Origin: Oxalobacter formigenes
GTDB taxonomy: Bacteria; Pseudomonadota; Gammaproteobacteria; Burkholderiales; Burkholderiaceae_D
Direction of reading: 5' to 3'
Assembly (NCBI RefSeq): GCF_002127965.1
Contig: NZ_CP018787.1
Coordinates: 1,426,001 to 1,490,000 of the forward strand
DNA length: 64,000 bases
Part shown: positions 32,813 to 42,171 of the stretch, piece after piece
Numbering within the stretch: the stretch's first letter is position 1
How the letters are laid out: each line of letters begins with the position of its first letter
Translations under genes and position numbers: made by a program
Notes under the pieces: model-generated
Databases searched by the model: none
What the model was told of the DNA's origin: nothing
The model's input: the letters and a program-made list of their open reading frames with translations, nothing else

Positions 32813-33609
32813 TTTGATTCCTCGCCAAATCAAAGATTAATTCAGGTTTATCCGGAATTTTTTCAGATTCTTTTCATTAATCATAACCCAATTTGAAAAT
32901 TGATGAATCCAGTATTGAAAACCTGATTCACGGAAAGTTTTTAATGAATTTATTCACCTAAAATCAGGTTTGTTGTTTTTTTTGAGTGCCAGTATAAAAA
33001 ATTATAAGCCCTTGAAACCTATATGAAACATGTCTTATTCTTAAGTGTTATCAAATCACGTTTTTATATGCTTCAAAATGAAATCATTTAAATGTAACAT
33101 TTATAAATAATAACAATAATTATCTTTGGGAAATATTTATTGACTGCTTTTTTATTATTTATTTCATAAGGGAGTTTCAAGAAAAACATGAGCAGAATTT
33201 TTACCGGAACCGGCAAAATATCCGGTTCGTTTCTTCATTTTTGTTGCCCCATCCTGCTGATCGTCTCCGGTCAGGGTTCATTCTGAAGTCGTACCGGCAA
33301 GTAAAGCCTTGCAAATTATCCGGAATGAATATCACTTCACTTTTTTTACACGCGCTGGCCTGAACATTCATTCACAAGTGTATTTATCTGGCAGGCAACA
33401 GGTTTCATGTTCTGTCTGTTGTCGCGACATACACATATTAAATGATGAAAATCAACAGCTTGTGCAAATTCTTCCCATTTTTCAGGGTATTTGATTTTTG
33501 ACAGTAACCCTCTCGGGTTTCTTTTTAACTCGACAAGCATACGCGTCCGCAGGATCAGGCTCGTGTGGGACTCTTTGTCATCTGCAAATACCAGACAGGA
33601 TCATTAGAT
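32813..33609. other. Long AT-rich intergenic region before the autotransporter
   Basis: About 800 bases, strongly AT-rich to 33,180. A hairpin GAACCGG-N8-CCGGTTC lies at 33207-33228. A possible 32-codon frame (33188-33286), with GGGAGTTTC upstream, encodes a small peptide with a hydrophobic end (CCPILLIVSG). Neither is strong. No other feature is supported. Confidence 0.4.
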
Positions 33610-35979
33610 ATGCATAAAAATCATTCAGAGAAAAAAACCGGCCGAACCAGTCACCCGGACAGACAGTACAGCCGATTTACACCGGTTGCAGCGGCTTGTG
33701 TCCTGCTATGCGCCTTATCTGCAAACACGGTGTTTGCGGAGACGATTGATTACACTGGCAACAGTGCCGATCTGCAAACCGTCCCGGCCGGTTTCGGTAG
33801 CGTCAGTAATGCAACGGATGCGCTTTTTCCGGCGACGGCTTCTTACTCGGGCAATTCGGTTACCATCAATATCGCACCCGGAGGGACTATTCCGTCTTTC
33901 GCTTTCGGCGGAATAGTGAACGGACTGAACGCAACAGCCGATGGCAATAACGTGCAGTTCATGCAGGGCACTGTTGCAAACGACGTACATGGGGGATATG
34001 CCTATGCCGAAAGCACGGCAAATCCGGCCAATGCGATTTATGCCGAAACAGTGGGAAATACCGTTGTTTTGGGCAATGGTACGGCAGCAAGGGCTGCTTA
34101 TGGCGGCTTTAGCACGGCAGTTCATCAGTTGAACAATAGCGGTAGCGCCAACGCGTTTTCCGATAGCAACAAGATTACCGTCAATGGCGCAACGATCAGT
34201 GAAGAAATTTACGGCGGAAGAAGTATCGCATCAGGTCAGGGAACTGGACTGGTCAATCTCAGCGCGGAAGACAATGAGGTGTTTGTCGGAACCAATACTA
34301 CCGTTGGCGCTGGCGTTTATGGCGGTTCGGCTGAAGGAAACAACTCGGGTGGTGGCAATATGGTCGTCAACACCAGCGATAACCGTGTCACGATTGCCTC
34401 TGGTGCCACGGTAAACGGCAGTGTTTTCGGTGGATATGCAACGGGCCAGACTCTCGGCCCGGGAACCATTGCCGTTACAGCCAGTAACAATACGGTTTCC
34501 ATTTCTGACGCCACGGTAAACGGTGACGTGTATGGCGGTTTTGTCCTGGGCGATACTCAACTTGATACCAGCACGACCGCAAAAGCGACCGGGAATACGG
34601 TCAGTATTTCCGGCAATTCCACGTTCAGCACGAATACATCGATTTACGGGGGATTTGTCGAGACCGGGACGACCGGCACGATTCCTCCGGGATCGGATGT
34701 CCGGACCGGCAATACCCTGAATGTATCGACTTCTGGCATCAACATCAGGGAAGTCGGCAATTTCGAAAACTATAATTTTTATCTGCCCTCTTCCACAACC
34801 AACAATACGGTCATGATCCAGACATCTCAGGGAGCGGATCTGACAGGGTCGACGGTTGCCGTGAAGGCGGTCGCTCCCGGTGTCGCCCTCAAACAGGGCG
34901 ATACGGTTTACCTGCTGAAAACGGGTGGGCTGACCGGCAATCCGACTCTGGTGAATTCGGCGAATGTGTCCCAGGGATATTCCCTCCAGTATGACCTGAC
35001 GATGGCACAAAACGCCAACGACATTTATGCGACGGTTGGCGGGGTAAGTGTCAATCCGAAAAGCAAGTCTTTCCTTGAAGGCAGGCTGGCTGGTCTGGCA
35101 CTGATATCGCAAGGCGCTGACATCGTTGCCGGTCAGGGTATGTCTTCAGCCATTGCAGCGGCTGAACAACAGGAAGGGAAATTGACCGTGTTCGGTACGG
35201 TTTCCGGAGGCTCAAGCCGTTACAAGACCGGTTCCCATATCGATCTGGACGGGTTTGGCCTGATGGCCGGTGTGGCGAAAAAACAGGACAATCTGGCCGG
35301 AGCGGTCTTTGTCGAAGGGGGTTGGGGCAGTTATGACAGCCATAACAATTTCGCCAACGGTTCCGTTCACGGTGACGGCGATACCCACTACTACGGTGTC
35401 GGCCTGCTCGGCCGTGCGACACTGAAAAACGGCATGTATCTGGATGGTTCGTTCCGGATCGGCAAAACCAGCACGGACTATACCGGCAAGAATTATCTGG
35501 ACGCGGCAGGCAATCAGGCGCATTACAAGAGCAAGGCCACGTACGTCAGCGCCCATGCCGGGGTCGGTTACATGGCTCCGCTCAATTCGGTCACGGATCT
35601 GGATGTGTCGGCAAAATATCTGTGAAGCCGTCAGGGAAGCGATTCCGTCACCGTAGGCAGTGATCCGGTTCATTTCGATGCGGAAAATTCGCAACGTCTG
35701 CGCGGTATGGCGAAGGTCCTGCGCAAAATGTCCCCGGAATGGACCCTGACAGGGGGACTGGGTTACGAGTATGAGTTTGACGGCAAGGCAAAGGGAACCC
35801 TGTATCACATGTACAGCATCGATTCCCCGAGCCTGAAAGGCGGAAGCGGTATCGGTGAAATCGGTCTCGAATACAAACCGCAAAATAACCAGCGCCTGAG
35901 TCTGGAAGCGAAATTGGCCGGATATGTCGGCCAGCGTGAAGGGGTCAGCGGGCTTGTCCGTCTCAACTATGCGTTCTGA
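33610..35979 (+). pseudogene. Autotransporter (type V secretion) with one in-frame TGA in the beta-barrel
   Basis: From ATG 33610 (AGGA 8 bases before) an extended signal peptide (to about ANTVFA) leads into a beta-helix-like passenger. This carries seven imperfect repeats around the motif [VI]-[FY]-GG spaced by about 30-45 residues. The C-terminal autotransporter barrel begins near NPKSKSFLEGRLAG. At 35623-35625 a TGA interrupts it at DVSAKYL; the same frame then continues SRQGSDSVTVGSDPVHF to a proper ending GLVRLNYAF at 35979. Restored, the protein would have 789 residues. One base change from TGG would explain the stop. It may be a real nonsense mutation, a read-through site or a sequence error. 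Confidence 0.85.
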
Positions 35980-36066
35980 TTGAAAAGCAAAAGGTAAAGG
36001 GCAATCGGATGGTTGCCCTTTTGTTTTATGATGGCAGCATATCAGGCAAACAAAGGAAAAACCATC

Positions 36067-36576
36067 ATGATTATCCGGCAGGAAAAAACGGGTGATATCG
36101 ACGCTGTTCATGAGGTCGTCAGGCAGGCATTTGAAAAGGCCTTGCACACGAATCACGATGAGCACAATCTCGTCAATCGCCTGCGCGAAAGCGAGGCGTT
36201 CATTCCCGAACTGTCGCTTGTTGCAGAAGAAAACGGACGCATCGTCGGGCATATTCTTTTTACGAAACTGAACGTTGGCGATACCGTTCAGCTCGGACTC
36301 GCACCTCTGGCTGTGCTGCCACAATGGCAAGGCAAAGGTATCGGTGGAAAACTGATTGAAGCCGGACATGCAAAGGCAAAAGAACTCGGATTTGACTATT
36401 CCATTCTGGTCGGGCATGAAAGCTATTACCCCCGTTTCGGCTACTTCCCGGCCAGCTGTATCGGAGTGACAGCGCCCTTTGATGTGCCCGATGAAAACCT
36501 GATGGCTTTCAGTTTGCAGGGAAAGAATACGCCGCTTGACGGGATGCTGGAATACCCGGCGGAATTTCTGCTTTAG
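36067..36576 (+). CDS. GNAT N-acetyltransferase, YhbS-like
   Basis: 169 residues from ATG 36067, with AAAGGA upstream. GNAT core: LAPLAVLPQWQGKGIGGKLI for acetyl-CoA binding and VGHESYYPRFGYFPA at the C-terminus, typical of YhbS-type acetyltransferases of unknown substrate. Confidence 0.88.
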   Translation: MIIRQEKTGDIDAVHEVVRQAFEKALHTNHDEHNLVNRLRESEAFIPELSLVAEENGRIVGHILFTKLNVGDTVQLGLAPLAVLPQWQGKGIGGKLIEAGHAKAKELGFDYSILVGHESYYPRFGYFPASCIGVTAPFDVPDENLMAFSLQGKNTPLDGMLEYPAEFLL

Positions 36577-36716
36577 GGCGATATCCGGATTTTTCCTCGC
36601 CTGTCCTGATCCCTGCTGTATAAAGACCCGGGCATGGGGATAATGTTTCGTTTTCCTGCCTGCTTTTGTCTTCCCTTTCATTTTTGACAGCGTTGTCCGG
36701 ACGTCCTGTCCGTCTG

Positions 36717-37790
36717 TCATTCGATGACCCGTTTCCCGATATATCGGGAATTCATGAGTCGGACAGCTCCCATATAGTCCATGCTGAAGGCGATGGTGTC
36801 TCCGGTCTTGTACTGGGTCGTGTTCTCTCCCAGATCGACAACCAGCATATCCGAGCAGGCGCCACAACAGCTGATGGCGTTGTCATCCGGGAAAATGCGG
36901 GTATGTTCCACATCGAGCAAGCCAATATCCAGAATGGCCCGGACAGAGGTTTTCCCCCGGTCGTTCCTGTCGAATTCAGGCGTATCCCCTTCCAGATTGG
37001 TTCCCAGACGCCCTTCCGGAATCAGCGGTTTTTCTTCCAGTTCGATTATTTCGGCATACAGTTTCAGGACATCGTGTTCCATGTCGGGCAACAGGGTATC
37101 GTGATACAGATCGTTGCCGAAAAAGAGCGTTTCACCGATCCGGAAGTGATTGATTCCGGCTGGCACGACCTTGTCGGTCAACAGCGGAATCGTGACAGAC
37201 GTGCCTCCGGAAACATAGGGGATGGCTTTTCCGAATTTTGCGTGCAGCAAGTCGCGGTAAAGGCAAAGCTGGTTCAGCTTGTCGTAATCCGGCAGGATGC
37301 CGGAAAGGCAGGACAGGTTCGTCCCCACGCCCACAATGTCGATATGGGGAAGTGTCAGTGTTTTTTCATAGATGGGCAAAACATCATCCCTCAATACGCC
37401 TTCCCGCAATTCGCCCAGTTCGATCATGATGATGACCTGGTGAACCTTGCCTTGCCGGGACGCTTCGGCAGACAGTTTTTCCAGTGTCGCGTATTCCGTA
37501 TTGAAGCTGATATCGGCGTATCGGACGATATCGGGAATCGCTCTGAGAGCAGGTGGCCGGATGCACATGGTTTCGATATCTGGCGCTATTTTTTTGATGG
37601 CTTTGATATTGGCCATGCGGGAATCGCAAATCCGGGTCACGCCCAGTTTTCGAAGCTCTTCCAGAAAAAGAGGATGGCCGCACAAGAGTTTGGAGACGAC
37701 ACTCCAGCTGATACCGTTCCCGTCAAACAGGCGGTTCAGGTAATCGTAATTGTGTTTGAGTTTGTTTCTGTCCAGTGTGATATAGGCCAT
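36717..37790 (-). CDS. Alanine/ornithine racemase-family PLP enzyme
   Basis: 357 residues from ATG 37790, overlapping the GNAT stop by one base (TGATG). Alanine-racemase N-terminal barrel with the PLP lysine in SVVSKLLCGHP. Motifs GVGTNLSCL, VSGGTSVTIPLL and NHFRIGETLFFG are close to the clostridial ornithine racemase group. It would interconvert L- and D-forms of an amino acid in the cytosol. The exact substrate is inferred. Confidence 0.8.
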   Translation of the reverse strand: MAYITLDRNKLKHNYDYLNRLFDGNGISWSVVSKLLCGHPLFLEELRKLGVTRICDSRMANIKAIKKIAPDIETMCIRPPALRAIPDIVRYADISFNTEYATLEKLSAEASRQGKVHQVIIMIELGELREGVLRDDVLPIYEKTLTLPHIDIVGVGTNLSCLSGILPDYDKLNQLCLYRDLLHAKFGKAIPYVSGGTSVTIPLLTDKVVPAGINHFRIGETLFFGNDLYHDTLLPDMEHDVLKLYAEIIELEEKPLIPEGRLGTNLEGDTPEFDRNDRGKTSVRAILDIGLLDVEHTRIFPDDNAISCCGACSDMLVVDLGENTTQYKTGDTIAFSMDYMGAVRLMNSRYIGKRVIE

Positions 37791-38239
37791 CAGCAATCCC
37801 TTTTGTCCAGCCGCATTTCCAGGTACTTGTTGCCGAACCCCAGATTGCGGTACAGGTAGAAAGCCGGATTGTCCGGTTCCACATGCAAGGCAATGGCGCC
37901 TTCCGTTTCAGAAATGACCGAAGACAGCAGGCGTTTCCCGAATTTCTGTCCCCGGAAATCACGGTGTACAGCGATATAGACCAGTATGTTTTCAGGGATG
38001 TAGCTTTCCATGCCGGTCCGGTTGACGACAGCGGCACCGATTGTCTTTCCGTTTTCTGTGGCAATCGCGACATGGCCTCCCCGTCCGTTTTTCGGGTCGT
38101 CCAGAGCGTATTCAATCGCTTTTCTGATGGATTCCACGGGATCGCCATACTGCTCCAGTTCGCGATGCAAAAAGCGGGAAAGCGCATCGGTTTTTTCGGG
38201 CGAAAGCGGGTTTGCTGTCGAATAATAGGTAATTTTCAT
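37790..38239 (-). CDS. GNAT N-acetyltransferase
   Basis: 149 residues from ATG 38239, with CAGGAG upstream. The acetyl-CoA loop HRDFRGQKFGKRLL and the end LHVEPDNPAFYLYRNLGF are clear GNAT motifs. Co-transcribed with the racemase by overlapping stop and start, so it may acetylate a D-amino acid or related product. Confidence 0.85.
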   Translation of the reverse strand: MKITYYSTANPLSPEKTDALSRFLHRELEQYGDPVESIRKAIEYALDDPKNGRGGHVAIATENGKTIGAAVVNRTGMESYIPENILVYIAVHRDFRGQKFGKRLLSSVISETEGAIALHVEPDNPAFYLYRNLGFGNKYLEMRLDKRDC

Positions 38240-38783
38240 GTCTTTCTCCTGTGGCAGATTCATCAGGCATCCGGCAGGTTTTCGCCGGACATGAATTCAT
38301 GACCTTTATCGTATGAATGTCAGTCATGAACAGGAACAAACGTCTGCCGATGGCGATGATGTCGCTATCGGCCTGTTGTCGAGTGCGCTTTTCAATGGAT
38401 GGAAACAGATAAAAAAGCACAGGTTCGGGAAACAAGCTTTTAAAAAACAGACGTTTGTTCCCGATTTTTAATTTGCCGCCTTAAAAGGCATCTTTGGCAT
38501 ATCTTCTGTCAGGCAGAATACAAAAACCTGTTTGGCGAAGATGATCATTGAACTTGCCGATACCATCGGCAAAGAGAATGTGACGCGTCAGGGCAGTTGA
38601 ACGTGTCCGGTTCAAGACCGGACTAACACATCACTTTTTTATTTTGCACCATAAAAGGGCATCAGGGCAAGTTTCAGAGGGAAAATGATGAGGCAACATG
38701 AAATCCGGTTTCCGGATGAGGGAAGGCCCTGCCCTGATGCATCCGATGGACGGACATCCGGACGGACGTCAGATACAAGCGGC
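38240..38783. other. Intergenic region with a distant inverted repeat
   Basis: 544 bases without a supported gene. A 14-base inverted repeat GGAACAAACGTCTG (38333-38346) and CAGACGTTTGTTCC (38448-38461) brackets about 100 bases. It could be a long hairpin or the edges of a tiny mobile remnant. Nothing else is recognised. Confidence 0.45.
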
Positions 38784-39662
38784 CTATAAGTCATCCGGGT
38801 CTATGCCGAAAAAGCGCAGTCTGCGGTCGACCTCCGGATCGGATTCCCCGTTCTTCTTGCGGGTTTCCCAGGCTTTTTCACCCCATTTTGCGGCAGCATC
38901 CGTATCCATTTTCTGGTCCAGAAGTCCATTGGCATAAACGATCCCGAGTTCTTTCATGGCAAGGAAACTTCCATTGTCGGCAGCTTTTTTGAGCCAGTAA
39001 AGTGAACGTTCGGGAGAGTATTGAATGCCCCGCCCCTGCTCATAGGCGCGGCCTAAAAGATACTGGGCATAAGCGTCGCCTTTTTCAGCACCCATGATGT
39101 AATACTGCACGGCACGGTTCCTGTCTTTTTTGACGCCATAACCTTCGGCATAAAAAATGCCGATATCGGCATAAGAACGGTCATCGCCATGTTCAGCAGC
39201 GAGACGATACCATTTCAAGGCTTGTGCAAAATCCTGTTTTATTCCTTTTCCCTTGACAGTGAAATAACCCATTTTGGATTCGGCGCTGGGATATCCCTGT
39301 TCTGCTGATTTACGGTACCATTTGATGGCTTCATTGATATCTTTTGGAACTCCCAAGCCTTTTTGATAACTTAATCCGAGATTGAACTGTGCTACTTTGA
39401 ATCCCATTTCAGCTGCTTTTTTATACCACTTGACACTTGTTTGCAGATTCTTTTCAACACCAAAGCCTTTGTCATACATATAAGCTATGCGGTTTAATAC
39501 ATCCGGATTCTTTTGGGCATCCGGCTTCATGAAATATGTCATGGCCTGCTGATATTTTCCAGCCTGGAACAGACGCATGCCTTCCTTGGCGTTGTCGGCA
39601 AAAGAAGGAACACTGAAAAGAAACAGACAGACTATACAGAAGATCTTGAAAAAAGATTTCAT
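38784..39662 (-). CDS. Secreted Sel1-repeat protein
   Basis: 292 residues from ATG 39662. A signal peptide (FFKIFCIVCLFLFSVPSFA) is followed by about six Sel1-like repeats, each with the A-x-x-W/Y-Y-x-x-A-A pattern (SVKWYKKAAEMGFKVAQFNLG, and similar). These alpha-solenoids mediate protein contacts in the periplasm or envelope. It lies downstream of the unknown 39745 gene on the same strand. Confidence 0.88.
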   Translation of the reverse strand: MKSFFKIFCIVCLFLFSVPSFADNAKEGMRLFQAGKYQQAMTYFMKPDAQKNPDVLNRIAYMYDKGFGVEKNLQTSVKWYKKAAEMGFKVAQFNLGLSYQKGLGVPKDINEAIKWYRKSAEQGYPSAESKMGYFTVKGKGIKQDFAQALKWYRLAAEHGDDRSYADIGIFYAEGYGVKKDRNRAVQYYIMGAEKGDAYAQYLLGRAYEQGRGIQYSPERSLYWLKKAADNGSFLAMKELGIVYANGLLDQKMDTDAAAKWGEKAWETRKKNGESDPEVDRRLRFFGIDPDDL

Positions 39663-39744
39663 TTGAAATGACAGGTTTGGATAAGGCTTGTTCATTATGA
39701 ACAGCCCTATCCATATTGGTCAAGTGAAGCAAAATAAAATAAGT

Positions 39745-41337
39745 TTATTCTGTTTTTTTGATATTGTTTTTATCAACAAACCCATCAACTATCTTCTTCC
39801 TCCCATCATCCTGAGCCTTGTGAACGGCCGCCCCGACAACCATCGACTGGACATAATCCCTGACTTCCTTTGCACTTTGAAAGACGCCTGAATCCCTGAA
39901 AGGAAGCAGCGCTGCACTCATCAGTCCAAGCGGGACTCCGTACATGACCGATTCGGCAGCATGACCGTCACCGGTTCTTTCCCTGAAATCGGCGTAAAAT
40001 TGTGAAGACAGAACGGCTGAAGACACGCCGAACAATTGCGCAAAGGTATTCAGATGGGCTGCCACATAATATGCAGGCAGTTTGACCGTCTGGTTTCCGA
40101 GTTCCTGATACAGGTATTGAGTCATATTCTGCATGGTTTTTTCAGGATCGCCCTCCACATGGATTCGGTCCACATTCAGGCGTCCCATGTTTTGACGCTC
40201 TTTCTGATGCTGATCCATAATTCCCTGAACCCGTCTGAGCGACGTGTCGTCCCCACCGACGATATCGAAAAGATGCTCGCCCGCGAGGGACGCTCCTGAA
40301 TAAAAGAGGATTTGCATATCTTTCATGCCTTGCTGTACGCCTTTTTGCATGAAATCCAGCGGTATCTCCCGAAGTTTTTCATCCTCCAGGTTTCCCCAGT
40401 AACTCATATTCGGTGCGCCGATGACTTGTCTGCCCCTGCCGGTAACGGCACTGTCAAGACCGAAATTTTTCGATACGTCACCTATAGCCGGGTCGTAGCT
40501 TGAATCGGGATGCCCAACCGGAGCCCGCCCATAGCCGGAAACAGCGCTTTTATTGCCCAGATTGTTCGTGATATTTTCGGCAGCAAAGTCGGTCGCGCTT
40601 TTGTAACTCTGGTCCGTCTGACCGGCGATACGCTTGCCATCATGACCATGAACCTTGCTGTCAAATCCCAGTCCCTGATTGGCAGACTGAGCCAGAACCT
40701 GACCGAACGGACCATAACTCAAATCCGGATGAGTCGGCGGGTTTGCCCGCCAGCCGCTGTTTTCTCCCAAACCGTTTCTGGCGTGGTCATTCAGAAAATT
40801 GAAAAAAGGGGTCAGGGTCTCATCTTGCGGGATACTGACTTCGGCCGCTTTTTCGAAAGCGGATTTTTCCGGTGATGCCTGACGGGTTTCCGGTACGTCG
40901 CTGTCGAAACGAAAAGCCTTCTGGTTGGGGGCGTTTCGTTCCTGCCGCAGTTTTTTCAAATCGTCGAGAACCCCGTTGATGTCGTCCGGGTTTTCGGCCC
41001 GCTCTCTGGCACGATTGGACAGAATACGCTGGCGCTCTTCTTCTGAGACGGGATGGCCTGTCCAGTCGTAAACGGGTTCGTTATCCGGTGTTGTGGATGT
41101 ATCCGGTACAGCATCGGATTGGGGTGTCTGTGCGAACGGGGCTGCCTGTTTTTGAACCTTCGGGATGACCGGCCTGAGAAGAGCGGTTTTTTGCTGCTGT
41201 TCGATCTTTTTCTGCTGTTCATCCATCCATCCGTTTTTTTCCACGGGGTTGTCGCTGGCGGCAGTCATGTCGCCGATCGTTTCGCCCCATTTTCTGGCTT
41301 TGTTGAACAAATCTTTTCCTGTGTCGAACCAGTCCAT
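39745..41337 (-). CDS. Large unknown protein with four LGxxSxVxGxG-type repeats
   Basis: 530 residues, not recognised. The first 180 residues are charged and low in order (QQKKIEQQQK, PVSEEERQRIL). Residues 190-313 carry four imperfect repeats of about 33-37 residues with LG-x-x-SxV-x-G-x-G and a later G-x-P-x-x-SY. The C-terminal 200 residues are helical with small hydrophobic segments (KLPAYYVAAHLNTFAQLFGVSSAVL, SVMYGVPLGLMSAALLPF). This resembles the domains carried by phage internal-virion and polyvalent proteins. It could be an orphan phage protein or an exported effector. No signal peptide is seen. Terminators lie just upstream. Confidence 0.6.
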   Translation of the reverse strand: MDWFDTGKDLFNKARKWGETIGDMTAASDNPVEKNGWMDEQQKKIEQQQKTALLRPVIPKVQKQAAPFAQTPQSDAVPDTSTTPDNEPVYDWTGHPVSEEERQRILSNRARERAENPDDINGVLDDLKKLRQERNAPNQKAFRFDSDVPETRQASPEKSAFEKAAEVSIPQDETLTPFFNFLNDHARNGLGENSGWRANPPTHPDLSYGPFGQVLAQSANQGLGFDSKVHGHDGKRIAGQTDQSYKSATDFAAENITNNLGNKSAVSGYGRAPVGHPDSSYDPAIGDVSKNFGLDSAVTGRGRQVIGAPNMSYWGNLEDEKLREIPLDFMQKGVQQGMKDMQILFYSGASLAGEHLFDIVGGDDTSLRRVQGIMDQHQKERQNMGRLNVDRIHVEGDPEKTMQNMTQYLYQELGNQTVKLPAYYVAAHLNTFAQLFGVSSAVLSSQFYADFRERTGDGHAAESVMYGVPLGLMSAALLPFRDSGVFQSAKEVRDYVQSMVVGAAVHKAQDDGRKKIVDGFVDKNNIKKTE

Positions 41338-41349
41338 ATCGATTTCCTT

Positions 41350-41392
41350 TCAAAACAAAAATGCCTTCCGGACAAGAGATTCGGGAAGGCAT
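41350..41392 (-). terminator. Terminator upstream of the 39745-41337 gene
   Basis: Minus strand: ATGCCTTCC-N14-GGAAGGCAT then TTTTTGTTTTG. It ends transcription from the CCG-domain gene. Confidence 0.75.
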
Positions 41393-41400
41393 GGGATACA

Positions 41401-41426
41401 AAAAGGCCTCTCGGTTGGAGAGGCCA
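41401..41426 (-). terminator. Second terminator after the CCG-domain gene
   Basis: Minus strand: GGCCTCTC-CAACC-GAGAGGCC followed by TTTTTGT. A hairpin GGGCGCGCTTGCGCCC lies just before it. Confidence 0.85.
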
Positions 41427-41517
41427 TGAAAAATGGGCGCAAGCGCGCCCTGACTCTTTCTTTATAGCACGGTTTTCTTCTTCGGTCAGCTAGGGCATGC
41501 GAATGCTATGCTGACGT

Positions 41518-42171
41518 TCATAATCTGGCACTGATCAGATCCATCAGATGCACGGCATTGACGCCACCAAGCTTTAGTCCATGCAGGCACCCGGTGCAAT
41601 AACAGACGACTTTATCGGTGGTGAACTGCTTGCCATGTTCCTGCATCCTCCTCTCCTGTTCTTCCGGAGGCAACGGGATGAATTTGTCTTTTGCATTGTC
41701 GAAAAACCGGACAGGGGCAAACCGGGAATATCGGGGAGACTGGGTTTTCATGAGCGAGGAACCGCAAAAGTCCGTTTTTTCAAAATTCTTCGCGATTTCG
41801 ACTGTCTCGACATTCATGAGGCCAAGGATGTGGCGGACGGCATCCTGCATGGGACGGTTGTCGAAGGATCGCCAGCAGTCCTGTACGGTAACGGTATCGC
41901 CACTGTAGTCCGGCCATGGGAAGGCATCGTCGTTTTCCAGTATTTCCCAGATGGAGAGGGAGCGGTTTTTCGGCGTGTATTCCTGAATGAAGGCGCTGCA
42001 GGTCGGACAGGTATAAACGGCTATGTCCTCTTCCCGCAGTGTGTCGAGTCCGGTGCTGCAACAGCCGGTTTGACGGATGCCGTGCTGACGGATCAGGTAT
42101 TGCCGGATTTTCCGGCTGTTTACCCGTGAATGAATGGTGTATTTGCAGCCCGGAAAATAGACGGCGGACAT
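41518..42171 (-). CDS. CCG-domain (heterodisulfide reductase B-like) protein
   Basis: 217 residues, Cys-rich. Motifs CCSTGLD, CPTCSAF, FCGSSLM and CYCTGCLHGL fit CCG domains of the HdrB/GlpC type, which bind iron-sulfur clusters in electron transfer or disulfide chemistry. No Hdr partner subunits are adjacent. The ATG overlaps the EamA stop (TAATG), so it is the second gene of that small operon. Confidence 0.75.
   Translation of the reverse strand: MSAVYFPGCKYTIHSRVNSRKIRQYLIRQHGIRQTGCCSTGLDTLREEDIAVYTCPTCSAFIQEYTPKNRSLSIWEILENDDAFPWPDYSGDTVTVQDCWRSFDNRPMQDAVRHILGLMNVETVEIAKNFEKTDFCGSSLMKTQSPRYSRFAPVRFFDNAKDKFIPLPPEEQERRMQEHGKQFTTDKVVCYCTGCLHGLKLGGVNAVHLMDLISARL

Noticed and set aside
33309-33494. 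61-codon plus-strand frame before the autotransporter
   Set aside because: No Shine-Dalgarno, no recognisable features and unusual composition.
35212-36867. 551-codon open frame on the minus strand
   Set aside because: It crosses the autotransporter barrel and the GNAT gene in antisense and shows no family motifs.
36666-37859. 397-codon frame on the plus strand
   Set aside because: Antisense to the racemase gene, which has clear PLP motifs.
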